Assembly (NCBI GenBank): GCA_045650565.1
Contig: JAZRRG010000065.1
Location: 1-17,903 of the forward strand
DNA from: SIG565 sp045650565
GTDB lineage: Bacteria > Bacillota > Clostridia > Oscillospirales > Acutalibacteraceae
Reading direction: 5' to 3'
Length of the DNA: 17,903 nt
Shown: positions 1-8,041 of the stretch, one piece after another
How positions within the stretch are numbered: the first letter of the stretch is position 1
How the letters are laid out: each line of letters begins with the position of its first letter
Translations under genes and position numbers: made by a program
The notes under the pieces: model-generated
Seen by the model: the letters and a program-made list of their open reading frames with translations, nothing else
Told to the model about the DNA's origin: nothing
The model's database searches: none

Positions 1-1263
1 GATGTAGACCCTGAAGAAAGATATATCGTACAGTTCCCCCAGGATGCAACAATCTGGTCAATCAACTCAGCTTACGGCGGTAACGTACTTTTAGGTAAAA
101 AGTGCTTCGCACTCCGTATCGCTTCCTTCCAGGGCTGGAAAGAGGGCTGGATGGCTGAGCATATGCTCATTTTAGGATTACAAAATCCCAAGGGCGAGGT
201 TAAGTATATCGCAGCGGCATTCCCGTCAGCTTGCGGCAAAACCAACCTCGCAATGCTTATTCCGCCTGAGTATCTTAAGAAAAAGGGCTACAAGGTTTGG
301 ACAGTGGGCGATGATATCGCTTGGATGAGAATAGGCGAGGACGGCCGCCTCTATGCCATCAACCCAGAAAACGGTTTCTTTGGCGTGGCGCCCGGCACCA
401 ATGCTCACTCTAACTTTAATGCGCTCGAGTCTACTAAGAAGGACACCATTTTCACCAATGTAGCGTTAGACCTTAACGACAATACAGTTTGGTGGGAGGG
501 TCTTAATAAAAATCTACCCGAGAACGCACTTGATTGGAAGGGCAATCCTTGGGACCCGTCAAAATTCAACAAGGCAGACAAAACCACCTGTGCGGCTCAC
601 CCCAACTCACGCTTTACTGCTCCTGCTGAAAACTGTCCGTGCATTTCGGATGAGTTTAACAAGGGTGCAGGCGTTCCGATTTCGGCTATCGTATTTGGTG
701 GACGCCGTGCTAAGTGTGCTCCTCTTGTATATCAGTCAAAGGACTGGGTTAACGGTGTGTTTGTAGGTTCCGCAATGGCTTCGGAAACCACCGCTGCTGC
801 TGCAGGTGCCGTAGGTGTAGTTCGTCGTGACCCGATGGCTATGCTTCCATTCTGCGGATATCATATGGGTGATTATTTCCGCCACTGGCTCGAGATGGGC
901 AAAAAGCTTGGCGACAAGGCACCAAAGATTTTCAATGTAAACTGGTTCCGTACCGATGATGAGGGCAACTTCATTTGGCCCGGATTTGGTGATAATATGC
1001 GTGTTCTTAACTGGATTATAGACCGTTGCGAAGGCAAGGCAGATGCAGTTGAAACCGCAATAGGATTTATTCCGAGACCTGAGGATATTGACCTTACAAA
1101 TCTCGATATGGATATCGAAACATTAAAGAGCATTTTAGCGGTTGACAAGGATGTTTGGGAAAAGGAAGCTGCAGAAATCGAAGAACATTACAAAAAGTTC
1201 GGGGATAAATTGCCTGCAGAGCTTCGCCAACAGCTCGAAAATCTTAAGTCGGCACTCAAATAA
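1..1263 (+). CDS. pckG: Phosphoenolpyruvate carboxykinase (GTP), 5' truncated by window edge
   Basis: This cytosolic enzyme interconverts oxaloacetate plus GTP with phosphoenolpyruvate, CO2 and GDP, linking the C4 acid pool to glycolysis/gluconeogenesis. The frame is open from base 1, and 420 residues are present before TAA at 1261-1263. GTP-type enzymes are about 600 residues long, so roughly the first 180 lie outside the window. Visible hallmarks are the P-loop FPSACGKTN (Cys codon 232-234, the reactive cysteine of GTP-type enzymes), the metal-binding GDDIAWM stretch, the PENGFFGVAPGT segment and VFGGRR. These are GTP-class signatures; the ATP-class pckA lacks them. The ATG at 151 is internal. 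A strong terminator follows 20 bp after the stop. The last ~110 bases are duplicated at 1841-1949. Identification is very secure; only the N-terminus and promoter are unseen. Confidence 0.97.
   Translation, partial: DVDPEERYIVQFPQDATIWSINSAYGGNVLLGKKCFALRIASFQGWKEGWMAEHMLILGLQNPKGEVKYIAAAFPSACGKTNLAMLIPPEYLKKKGYKVWTVGDDIAWMRIGEDGRLYAINPENGFFGVAPGTNAHSNFNALESTKKDTIFTNVALDLNDNTVWWEGLNKNLPENALDWKGNPWDPSKFNKADKTTCAAHPNSRFTAPAENCPCISDEFNKGAGVPISAIVFGGRRAKCAPLVYQSKDWVNGVFVGSAMASETTAAAAGAVGVVRRDPMAMLPFCGYHMGDYFRHWLEMGKKLGDKAPKIFNVNWFRTDDEGNFIWPGFGDNMRVLNWIIDRCEGKADAVETAIGFIPRPEDIDLTNLDMDIETLKSILAVDKDVWEKEAAEIEEHYKKFGDKLPAELRQQLENLKSALK
1136..1245 (+). repeat. Parent copy of the duplicated pckG 3' tail
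   Basis: This stretch inside pckG is repeated at 1841-1949. Aligned by eye there are 8 substitutions and one single-base gap over 110 positions. The parent copy keeps the normal reading frame and ends 18 bases before the pckG stop codon. Confidence 0.9.
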
Positions 1264-1283
1264 GTCAAAACAAAAGATTCATT

Positions 1284-1318
1284 AGGAGGCACTTCTTTAA
1301 GAAGCGCCTCCTTTTTTT
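1284..1318 (+). terminator. Rho-independent terminator of pckG
   Basis: The arm AGGAGGC (1284-1290) pairs with GCCTCCT (1306-1312). An inner helix (CTTCT with AGAAG) extends it past one mismatch, and a run of seven T follows at 1312-1318. It lies 20 bp after the pckG stop. Confidence 0.92.
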
Positions 1319-1342
1319 GCAATTAACATTTTTAAAGATAAA

Positions 1343-1564
1343 GGCGGTAATCTAGTTTTACATATAATCTTGGAAACATATACTTCCGACCCGAACAGCC
1401 AAGCTATTGCTTATAGCGGCAACACCTATATTCAGTATACAAATAGGTTGTTAGGTCGCAATGGATATCAAGGGGATTATGTTAAATTTGACAGCACTGC
1501 AGATTACACAATCAGCTCTGAATTTAATGATGAATCCGCTACAATGGTTTGGGTTGAAAGGTAA
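1343..1564 (+). pseudogene. 3' remnant of a paralogue of the large beta-helix secreted protein
   Basis: The frame ending in TAA at 1562-1564 encodes 64 residues from a TTG codon at 1370. About 41 of these are identical to the last 64 residues of the 1946-aa protein at 2106-7946, including ETYT-DPNS, YIQY, LLGRNGY and the terminal VWVER. Upstream, 1343-1369 is weakly alignable with the same gene once a few codons are deleted; the remaining ~5.5 kb is missing. There is no ribosome site before TTG, and the frame runs back into the pckG terminator, so this is a gene stump and not a small gene. It is followed, as in the intact copy, by a terminator and then the promoter of a small gene. Divergence here is much larger than in the pckG tail copy (1841-1949), so the two duplications may differ in age or in selective constraint. 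Confidence 0.85.
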
Positions 1565-1572
1565 AAACAAGC

Positions 1573-1604
1573 AAACTGACCGTTCTGTTGAACGGTCAGT
1601 TTTT
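1573..1604 (+). terminator. Terminator behind the relic gene
   Basis: A perfect 13-bp stem (1573-1585 with 1590-1602) has a TGTT loop and ends in a T run. It is homologous in position and sequence to the terminator behind the intact large gene at 7952-7982 (shared motifs GACCGTTC and GTTTT), and is better preserved than that copy. Confidence 0.9.
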
Positions 1605-1638
1605 ATGCAATAAGGGGTTGTCAATACTTTTTTGTTGC

Positions 1639-1667
1639 TTGACATGTATAATCAGATAAAGTATACT
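1639..1667 (+). promoter_or_regulatory. Consensus sigma-A promoter in front of the dead small gene
   Basis: The -35 box TTGACA (1639-1644), an exact 17-bp spacer and the -10 box TATACT (1662-1667) match the promoter at 7988-8016, including the spacer end ATAAAG and the following CAATAT. The gene it once served (from 1694) is dead, but both boxes are intact. It is the best-looking promoter upstream of the large gene at 2106. Confidence 0.85.
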
Positions 1668-1693
1668 CAATATGTAAAAGGTAGTGGGGAAAT

Positions 1694-1952
1694 ATAAAAT
1701 TTTCTAGAAAAGTCGGGCGACTGTTCGCAACGGCTTTTGTTTTCTTAAAAAAATAATAAAGAGGTCTTTCCCGATAGCAATGTTAAGGAGTATACTTAGT
1801 CGAAAATAGATGACCTGGGAGACTGGCGGGAAGAACAACTTAGCGGTGATAAGGATGTTTGGGAAAAGGAAGCTGCAGAAATCGAAGAACATTACAAAAA
1901 TTTCGGGGATAAATTACCTGCAGAGCTCTGCGAACAGCTTGAGAATCTTTAA
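1694..1952 (+). pseudogene. Dead copy of the small single-span membrane-protein gene, fused to a pckG tail
   Basis: The region aligns in patches with the gene at 8042-8335. The ribosome site and GAAAT spacer are retained, but the start codon is ATA (1694-1696) instead of ATG, the membrane segment is largely deleted, and the KEYTQS codons read KEYT-stop-S (TAG at 1797-1799). From 1800 the frame is open again: KIDDLGDWREEQLSG parallels DIDELGDWWEEYLTG of the intact protein. It then passes directly into the pckG C-terminus (DKDVWEKEAAEIEEHY) and stops at TAA 1950-1952. Start loss plus an internal stop make expression of the original product very unlikely. The chimaeric 50-codon frame has no start codon with a ribosome site. 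Confidence 0.82.
1841..1949 (+). repeat. Duplicate of the pckG 3' tail
   Basis: This is a copy of 1136-1245 with 8 substitutions and a one-base deletion right at the left boundary. The deletion puts the pckG codons in frame with the preceding small-gene remnant. The boundary motif TTAGCGG sits where the small gene encodes Leu-Thr/Ser-Gly, which suggests a short-homology junction. Confidence 0.9.
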
Positions 1953-1967
1953 GTAGATAACTAATGT

Positions 1968-2006
1968 GAGGGCTGCTATGAATGAAAGCAACTCTCTTTA
2001 CTTTTT
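1968..2006 (+). terminator. Possible decayed terminator
   Basis: The arms 1968-1977 and 1987-1996 form a 10-bp stem with one mismatch and one G-U pair around a 9-base loop, followed by a broken T-rich stretch. It lies just after the pckG tail copy, in the position the genuine pckG terminator holds, so it may be its degraded duplicate. Its strength is doubtful, which matters because transcripts from 1639-1667 would have to cross it to reach the gene at 2106. Confidence 0.35.
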
Positions 2007-2042
2007 ACATAGAATACAGCAGACGAGGATACTATTAAATAA

Positions 2043-2059
2043 GGGGCTAAAAAAGCCCT
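2043..2059. other. Short hairpin upstream of the large secreted-protein gene
   Basis: GGGGCT (2043-2048) pairs with AGCCCT (2054-2059), with one G-U pair, around a five-A loop. It lies 46 bp before the start codon. No T run follows on either strand, so this is not a normal terminator. It could be a 5'-UTR stem; function unknown. Confidence 0.3.
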
Positions 2060-2105
2060 ATTAAAAAGTTGGCAAATTAAAAACGAATTCAGGGAGAGAG
2101 CGTTT

Positions 2106-5100
2106 ATGAAGGCGAAATTCAAGACATTGTACAAAAAAATACTTGCTTACACTTTAGCACTCTGTGTAGTATCGGGTACGGTTTGTGTGAGTTTTTATTC
2201 TTTTGCAAACAATGAGGAGTTAGAGCCGTATTATGTTACCGATGCATCCCCCGCTATACCGATGTTTCAGGGAAAGTATATAGATATTTCGAGTCTTTCG
2301 ATAGAAATAGGGGATGAATTTGTTTCGGGCGATGATGCTATATGGAGCGCAGAAGAAGGAGCAAGTGCCAGAAAAATAGGCAATTACATATATGCCGAAG
2401 CGGCGGGAAAGACGAAATTTCTTCTCGAGCATCAAAACAACACACAAGAGGTATATGTAATTGTTAATGCAACCGAGGGCGATTACGATTTTAAACTGGT
2501 TGATTATGATTTCAGTACAAATGAATTTAATGCTGATGAGTGGATATATGCTGTTGCGAACGGGGCAAAGCCATCAAGCGTTACAACTATAAATGCTGCA
2601 ACGCAGCACGATAAATATTATAGAAATGAATTTCCCACAAGCTTTATACAAACAATCACCAATGGAAAGCGTTTAAACTTTTATGCTACATACACAAACT
2701 ATCTGCTTTTTTACACAAACCCAATACTTACCCATTTTGCAGATTATGAGCTTTCTACGGTTGCCAGTAGTCAGGGCGACTCATCCGCCTGGGTTAACAG
2801 GGGCTTTGTTTTAAGAGCCAATATAAATACCAATGCCCAAGTTTATGATGGTACAAACGCTACAGAGGCGGCTATCTTTAGGTTACCCGAGGACACTACC
2901 ACCGCAACCGGTACAGGGTTGTATTTTGTAAACTATATATATGGCGGTATTTGCTTGGGCGCTTACGGCAAGGGCTATTTTGATGGTACTACCACTGCGG
3001 CTTCAGGTCAGAACCGATATGGTTATAACAGCTACGGCTTCCATACTTTAGGCGAGGATTATGAGCAGTATAAAATAATTGACGGAAAAGACTCAGGCGC
3101 CACTTTTGATAAAAATTATTTATTTACGGTAAAATATGCTTCAAGAAGAACAATAGACATTACCGTTAAGGGAAATGATGTTAAATATACTATTGATAAA
3201 AACTATACTGTACTTGACACAATAAACAACGAAAATGTTTATCAAATTAAAAACGCAATGACTACTAGTGTAAAAGACGGAGTGGAACAATACCCCACAT
3301 CAAATGCAGAGTTCGATTTCGATACGGCATTTGACGCACACGGTGTTACCGAGGCGGGTAATGCAATCGGCTTTTCAATAACCCACAATGGGACATACAT
3401 CTATTCCTTCTGCGTTAAATTGGCGGGCATTGAGAGTGAAAAAGATATGCCAAAAACGGTTGACGTTGAGTTTTATGAGGTTGCCGACGATGGCACCTCC
3501 AATTCGGTTGTTCCAATGACGGCAGGTAAAAAGCTAGATATCGATAAGTTACTGATAAGGATAAATGACAACAGCTATTCTGCCCAGGATTTTAATTGGA
3601 GCGGCGGTAGCGATACTACCTCACAGATAAAGGATGGATACCTCTATTCCTATAGTAAGGGTGGCACTGTACTCACAGGAACCTTAAAAACCAATTCGGC
3701 GGTAGTTAAAAAGCTCTACGTTGTGGCTAAAAACGAAGGGGACACCGAATATACTATTTATTCGGGGGATTATCGTTCCTCTATAAACGCTACCGATGTT
3801 TCAGATTGGAGAACAACGGTTGTTGACGCCAAGGGCGGAGAATTTACCTCGGCATACGATTACACAAAACAGGCGGCAACCGATACCGACGGCGTTACCG
3901 CTGTTCCGAGTGGGGAATATCGCCGCACCTCCTCTACCAAGGATGGCGTTACCACCTATACATATTATTTGCGAGGAGATACCAACCACACGGTTGGCTA
4001 CTCGGGCAACTATGCGTATATTGATAACTCCAGAGGATTTATACCATATAATGCATCACAGCTTTCTGGGTATATTCGCTGGAACGACAACTGGACAGAT
4101 AATGTAACAAAGCCCGGCGCATCCCCCTACAGTGTTTATACAACACTTGATAACGAGATTATAAGCAATTTGTCTGATTATAAGGTTACGGCAACATTCC
4201 GCCTTAATACCAACATGAGAGGCGCTATAGGTCTTGTGGGGCGTGTAACCGATACTGAGAACGGTAAATTTATTGCGGGCACATCAAAAGCGGCAGGATT
4301 TTTGTCGGGCTCTGGGGATAGGCATTCGTATTCCGTTGCATTTAAGGATTCCTCGGCAAATGTAATTAACATTACAAGCTCAAATGCCAACAGCTCAGCA
4401 AATTTTGTTAAGCTGACAGATGCTTCGGTTACGGGCAACACATTAGATTTAAACGACTATTTTTATACCTCAGTAACCGGTAACGACAGCACAGGTAACA
4501 ACCGAGAGCTACGCACTTATGTTATAGAGTACAGCGGCAACCAAATGACACTTACAGCCCCCGATATTGAGGGTAGTGCCACCTATACTGTAAACCAAGC
4601 GGTTGGTACGGTTGGCTTTGTTGCAGTTACACAAAGCAGTGCCGACACGGTATATTATCCCACACCTAACCTTCTTGAAATCAGCGTTACATTAACAAAC
4701 GTTAATGATTCTGCCATTATATCAGAAGCTGTTGATATAGAGGACTTTTCTGTGCCCACAAACGAAAAGGAAACCTATGCAGATAACGGCAACTATTATT
4801 TCAAAGCGGAAAGCGGAAGAAACTGGCTTGAATATGCAACACAAGCAGCAGGTACCGACAAGGGAATATATGTTAAGGATTTAGGTAAGCCATATTCTGA
4901 AAAAATTGTTATCCCTTCGACAAATGTTGAGGGATGTTCGGGTACGGTTACCGATACAGGACACAGCTTGTTCTATTTGAAACCGGTGCAGATGAGGAAG
5001 GCAATAGGCGAGGTTGTTTTAACAGATGGATATAAGACAATAGGCGGATTTACATTTGCTTCGCTTTCCTTCCTAGAAAAAGCAAGTCTTCCCGAGACGC

Positions 5101-7946
5101 TTACAACCATAGGGGAATATGCATTTCTAAATTCCGGTGTAACAGGGATAACATTAACAAATGTTACATCGATTGGGGCAAGTGCATTTAATGGCTGCAA
5201 TTCATTAAGCAAGGTGTTTTTGGGCGAAAGCGTTACAACCATAGGAGAAAGCGCTTTCTCTGGCTGCACGGTATTGCAAGAGGTTACTTTGCCCTGCGAC
5301 CTTGAAACGCTTGGCGCAAATGCATTTAAAGGATGCACTATGTTAAAACGAGTGTATATTTACAGTACAGAAGCCACTATCGGCGAGGGAGCAATTCCAT
5401 CGGGTGTAACCATATACGGTTTAGAGGGCTCGACGGCTGAGGAATATGCAAACACCAATGGCTGTGAATTTGTAGCCATTGAGGAAAAGTATGTTTATAA
5501 TATTTCGCGCAACTCAAAGTCCACCCTACCGAGCAAAATTTTTGGCTTGGCGGCAAAATATAATATTCCACCCAACGAAAACTTTGTTTTATATGATGAG
5601 GTCTCTATAGTAGCCATAAAAGAGGGTACATACAGTACGTCGGTAACGCTTGACCAAAATGGCGAAGAAAGAATAGTTGCATTGACAATCAACGTGGGTG
5701 AATATGATGCATCTGCCGATAACATTGCCAATGATAATTTTAGTTTAACCAAGACCGACACACCCGATAAATATATTTTGACTGTAAATGAGGGCTTTGA
5801 CCACTCCAGCTTTAAGATTAACGGTATGTATCAAAAGCTAGAGGAGGCACCCGTTGCAGATGATATACCATCGGGGTATGATTACATTTTTGACTGCGCC
5901 GATTTGCGAAAGACCAACATTACAGGCGAAAAGGCAGTGCTCTCGGAATACAGAACGAGCATTTTCGGCTTGGGTGCGAGTGTGGAAACACCTCTTGTTA
6001 CAGATGCACTTAAATTAAAGTTTGTGTTCCGTACGCCCACGATTTTACCGCAAGATACAAGCGAAGCAAAGGGACAGTTTGCGACAAATATAACAATTGG
6101 CAGTCAGGAGGTCACACTCACCGATGCCGGCGCATTTATAATTCCAACGGCGCTACTTCATGATGCTTCGGTTGTACCGACGTTAGCCAGGGGCTTTGAT
6201 GTTAACAGCAAGCAGGTTAAAATCAGCAACAGCTACTACAAGGCGGCTAATGTTAAGGTAGAAAATATCAGTAAATTAACCCACGATTATGCCGATTTTA
6301 ATGCAGTGCTTACAAACATTGCCGATGAGATGGCAGAGGTCGACATTATGTGCGTACCGTATATTGTTTACGAGCAAAATGGCACAAGCTATGTTTTGTA
6401 CGGAGAGCAGCTAACAAGAAACCACAAGAAAGTATACTCTACAAGGCATATATCCGAGGTAGAGCTTACCGCCTCCTCTTACCGCACAAAAACGGACGAG
6501 AGAATTGAGGAAATAAAAAACAACAAGTCGACAGTTACGGCTACCGGCACGAAATACTATATTTCAAGCTCGACAGGAAGCGATACCACAAGCTACGGCG
6601 GATTTTTAACTTTGCCTAATAGCGGAAAGAGTCAAAGCAACCCGATTAAAACGATAGAGCGATTAAACGAGTTAAGTCTTAAAGCGGGCGATATAGTTTA
6701 CTTTAAGCGAGGAGATATATGGCGTGGCTCGATTACAGCCGTCGAGGGTGTTACTTACACGGCGTATGGCGATGAGAATATGCTCAAGCCGGAGATTTGG
6801 GGCTCAACAAAGGACCATGCAGACGCTTCAAACTGGCAGGCAACCGCCGAAAACCCCAACATCTATAAGTGCACCGATGCTATAAGCGTCGATGTCGGCA
6901 CAATGATTTTCTACGACCCCGAAACTGATTATTATGCGCAGGAGGCACTCTGCGCAATAAAGGCCGTTATAGCAACAAAAAGTGATGGAACGTTATATAA
7001 TAAAACAACAGGAAAGGCGTTTAGCGGTTATACTGATTTAGATACCGACCTACACTTCTATCACGATAGGGATACGGGATATGTATATTTGTACTCTGCT
7101 CAAGGCAACCCCGGAGACAGATTTGCGAGCATTGAATTTGCTGAGGCAAATGCAATATTTACGGTAGGAGATAGGTCAACGGGTATAGTATACGACGGTT
7201 CTAAGATTGACAATATAACAATGCGCTACAGCGGTGTTTACGGCGTGGGAGCGAGCTCCTGCGACGGTTTAACCGTACAAAACTGCGAGTTTTATTGGAT
7301 TGGCGGCTCTGCCCCAAGCACAACCAACACAACACGACTTGGCAACGGCGTTGAGATTTGGGGAATAGCCCGAAACTTTACGGTTGAAAACTGTTATTTT
7401 TACCAAATTTATGATGCTGCCGTTACCTTCCAGTATACAGGTAGCAACCAGTATATTAGCGGTGAGGCTGACACGGTTAAGTTTAAAAACAATGTTATGG
7501 AGTACTGCAATTATGCGGTAGAATACTTTATAACCAACCGAGATGCTCAGACCGATGAAAGAACAACCGACGGACACATCAAAGATTTTGAAATAGTAGG
7601 AAACTATTCATGGTATGCTGGCTACGGCCTATGTGAACAGCGCCCTGATAAGGGCGAGGATGCCCACATTAAGACCTGGAACCATGTAAATCCGAGCATT
7701 TCAAATCTTGTTATAGCGGATAATGTGTTTGCTTTGGCTAGGAGCTATTTGTTGGAGACATATACCTATGACCCAAACAGTGAGGCGATTACATATAGCG
7801 GTAACATCTATATTCAGTATATGAATAATTTATTGGGTCGCAACGGGTATTTGTCAGAATTCGTTAAATTCGACACAGGGGTTCAATCCGAAATTAGTTC
7901 GAACCTAAAAGATAAGGATGCCATAACCGTTTGGGTTGAAAGATAA
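2106..7946 (+). CDS. Large secreted BspA-type LRR / right-handed beta-helix protein
   Basis: A 1946-aa exported protein. Residues 1-34 form a signal peptide (basic KAKFKTLYKK, hydrophobic core, cleavage likely after SFA-34). Residues ~50-465 and ~468-890 are two diverged copies of one module, each opening with [VI]PM..GK..DI, an Ig-like strand region, and a long beta-rich jelly-roll-like part. Residues ~969-1125 carry BspA/TpLRR-type leucine-rich repeats (LTTIGEYAF, TSIGASAFNGC, TTIGESAFSGC, ETLGANAFKGC). A beta-rich linker follows to ~1480. Residues ~1484-1946 form a right-handed beta-helix of the pectate-lyase fold (YYISSSTGSD opening; repeats such as NITMRYSGVYGVG, LTVQNCEFYWIGG, FTVENCYFYQIYD). 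No LPXTG, SLH or dockerin motif was found, so anchoring is unclear. Start ATG follows GGGAGAG. Likely role is glycan or surface binding, possibly polysaccharide cleavage; the substrate cannot be named. A stump of a paralogue lies at 1343-1564. Confidence 0.88.
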   Translation: MKAKFKTLYKKILAYTLALCVVSGTVCVSFYSFANNEELEPYYVTDASPAIPMFQGKYIDISSLSIEIGDEFVSGDDAIWSAEEGASARKIGNYIYAEAAGKTKFLLEHQNNTQEVYVIVNATEGDYDFKLVDYDFSTNEFNADEWIYAVANGAKPSSVTTINAATQHDKYYRNEFPTSFIQTITNGKRLNFYATYTNYLLFYTNPILTHFADYELSTVASSQGDSSAWVNRGFVLRANINTNAQVYDGTNATEAAIFRLPEDTTTATGTGLYFVNYIYGGICLGAYGKGYFDGTTTAASGQNRYGYNSYGFHTLGEDYEQYKIIDGKDSGATFDKNYLFTVKYASRRTIDITVKGNDVKYTIDKNYTVLDTINNENVYQIKNAMTTSVKDGVEQYPTSNAEFDFDTAFDAHGVTEAGNAIGFSITHNGTYIYSFCVKLAGIESEKDMPKTVDVEFYEVADDGTSNSVVPMTAGKKLDIDKLLIRINDNSYSAQDFNWSGGSDTTSQIKDGYLYSYSKGGTVLTGTLKTNSAVVKKLYVVAKNEGDTEYTIYSGDYRSSINATDVSDWRTTVVDAKGGEFTSAYDYTKQAATDTDGVTAVPSGEYRRTSSTKDGVTTYTYYLRGDTNHTVGYSGNYAYIDNSRGFIPYNASQLSGYIRWNDNWTDNVTKPGASPYSVYTTLDNEIISNLSDYKVTATFRLNTNMRGAIGLVGRVTDTENGKFIAGTSKAAGFLSGSGDRHSYSVAFKDSSANVINITSSNANSSANFVKLTDASVTGNTLDLNDYFYTSVTGNDSTGNNRELRTYVIEYSGNQMTLTAPDIEGSATYTVNQAVGTVGFVAVTQSSADTVYYPTPNLLEISVTLTNVNDSAIISEAVDIEDFSVPTNEKETYADNGNYYFKAESGRNWLEYATQAAGTDKGIYVKDLGKPYSEKIVIPSTNVEGCSGTVTDTGHSLFYLKPVQMRKAIGEVVLTDGYKTIGGFTFASLSFLEKASLPETLTTIGEYAFLNSGVTGITLTNVTSIGASAFNGCNSLSKVFLGESVTTIGESAFSGCTVLQEVTLPCDLETLGANAFKGCTMLKRVYIYSTEATIGEGAIPSGVTIYGLEGSTAEEYANTNGCEFVAIEEKYVYNISRNSKSTLPSKIFGLAAKYNIPPNENFVLYDEVSIVAIKEGTYSTSVTLDQNGEERIVALTINVGEYDASADNIANDNFSLTKTDTPDKYILTVNEGFDHSSFKINGMYQKLEEAPVADDIPSGYDYIFDCADLRKTNITGEKAVLSEYRTSIFGLGASVETPLVTDALKLKFVFRTPTILPQDTSEAKGQFATNITIGSQEVTLTDAGAFIIPTALLHDASVVPTLARGFDVNSKQVKISNSYYKAANVKVENISKLTHDYADFNAVLTNIADEMAEVDIMCVPYIVYEQNGTSYVLYGEQLTRNHKKVYSTRHISEVELTASSYRTKTDERIEEIKNNKSTVTATGTKYYISSSTGSDTTSYGGFLTLPNSGKSQSNPIKTIERLNELSLKAGDIVYFKRGDIWRGSITAVEGVTYTAYGDENMLKPEIWGSTKDHADASNWQATAENPNIYKCTDAISVDVGTMIFYDPETDYYAQEALCAIKAVIATKSDGTLYNKTTGKAFSGYTDLDTDLHFYHDRDTGYVYLYSAQGNPGDRFASIEFAEANAIFTVGDRSTGIVYDGSKIDNITMRYSGVYGVGASSCDGLTVQNCEFYWIGGSAPSTTNTTRLGNGVEIWGIARNFTVENCYFYQIYDAAVTFQYTGSNQYISGEADTVKFKNNVMEYCNYAVEYFITNRDAQTDERTTDGHIKDFEIVGNYSWYAGYGLCEQRPDKGEDAHIKTWNHVNPSISNLVIADNVFALARSYLLETYTYDPNSEAITYSGNIYIQYMNNLLGRNGYLSEFVKFDTGVQSEISSNLKDKDAITVWVER

Positions 7947-7951
7947 AATTA

Positions 7952-7982
7952 AAACAGACCGTTCTCATGAATTGTCTGTTTT
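7952..7982 (+). terminator. Terminator of the large secreted-protein gene
   Basis: AAACAGACCGTTC (7952-7964) pairs with 7969-7981 around a TCAT loop, with one mismatch and one G-U pair, and ends in TTTT. Six bases separate it from the -35 box of the next promoter, so the downstream small gene is a separate transcription unit. Confidence 0.82.
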
Positions 7983-7987
7983 GCTGC

Positions 7988-8016
7988 TTGACATAATTGG
8001 GTATATAAAGTATACT
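7988..8016 (+). promoter_or_regulatory. Consensus sigma-A promoter of the small membrane-protein gene
   Basis: TTGACA (7988-7993), a 17-bp spacer and TATACT (8011-8016) form a near-ideal housekeeping promoter 26 bp before the ATG. It has survived in both copies of the duplicated block, implying that strong independent expression of the small gene mattered. Confidence 0.9.
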
Positions 8017-8041
8017 CAATATATAAAAGGTAGGGTGAAAT

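Noticed and set aside
1370..1564. A genuine 64-aa gene starting at TTG
   Set aside because: There is no ribosome site, and the product equals the C-terminal end of the 1946-aa protein, so it is a stump of a lost paralogue.
4973..5338. Leftward 121-codon frame inside the large secreted gene
   Set aside because: It lies opposite the leucine-rich repeats and mirrors their periodic composition. It has no ribosome site and no protein-like hallmarks.
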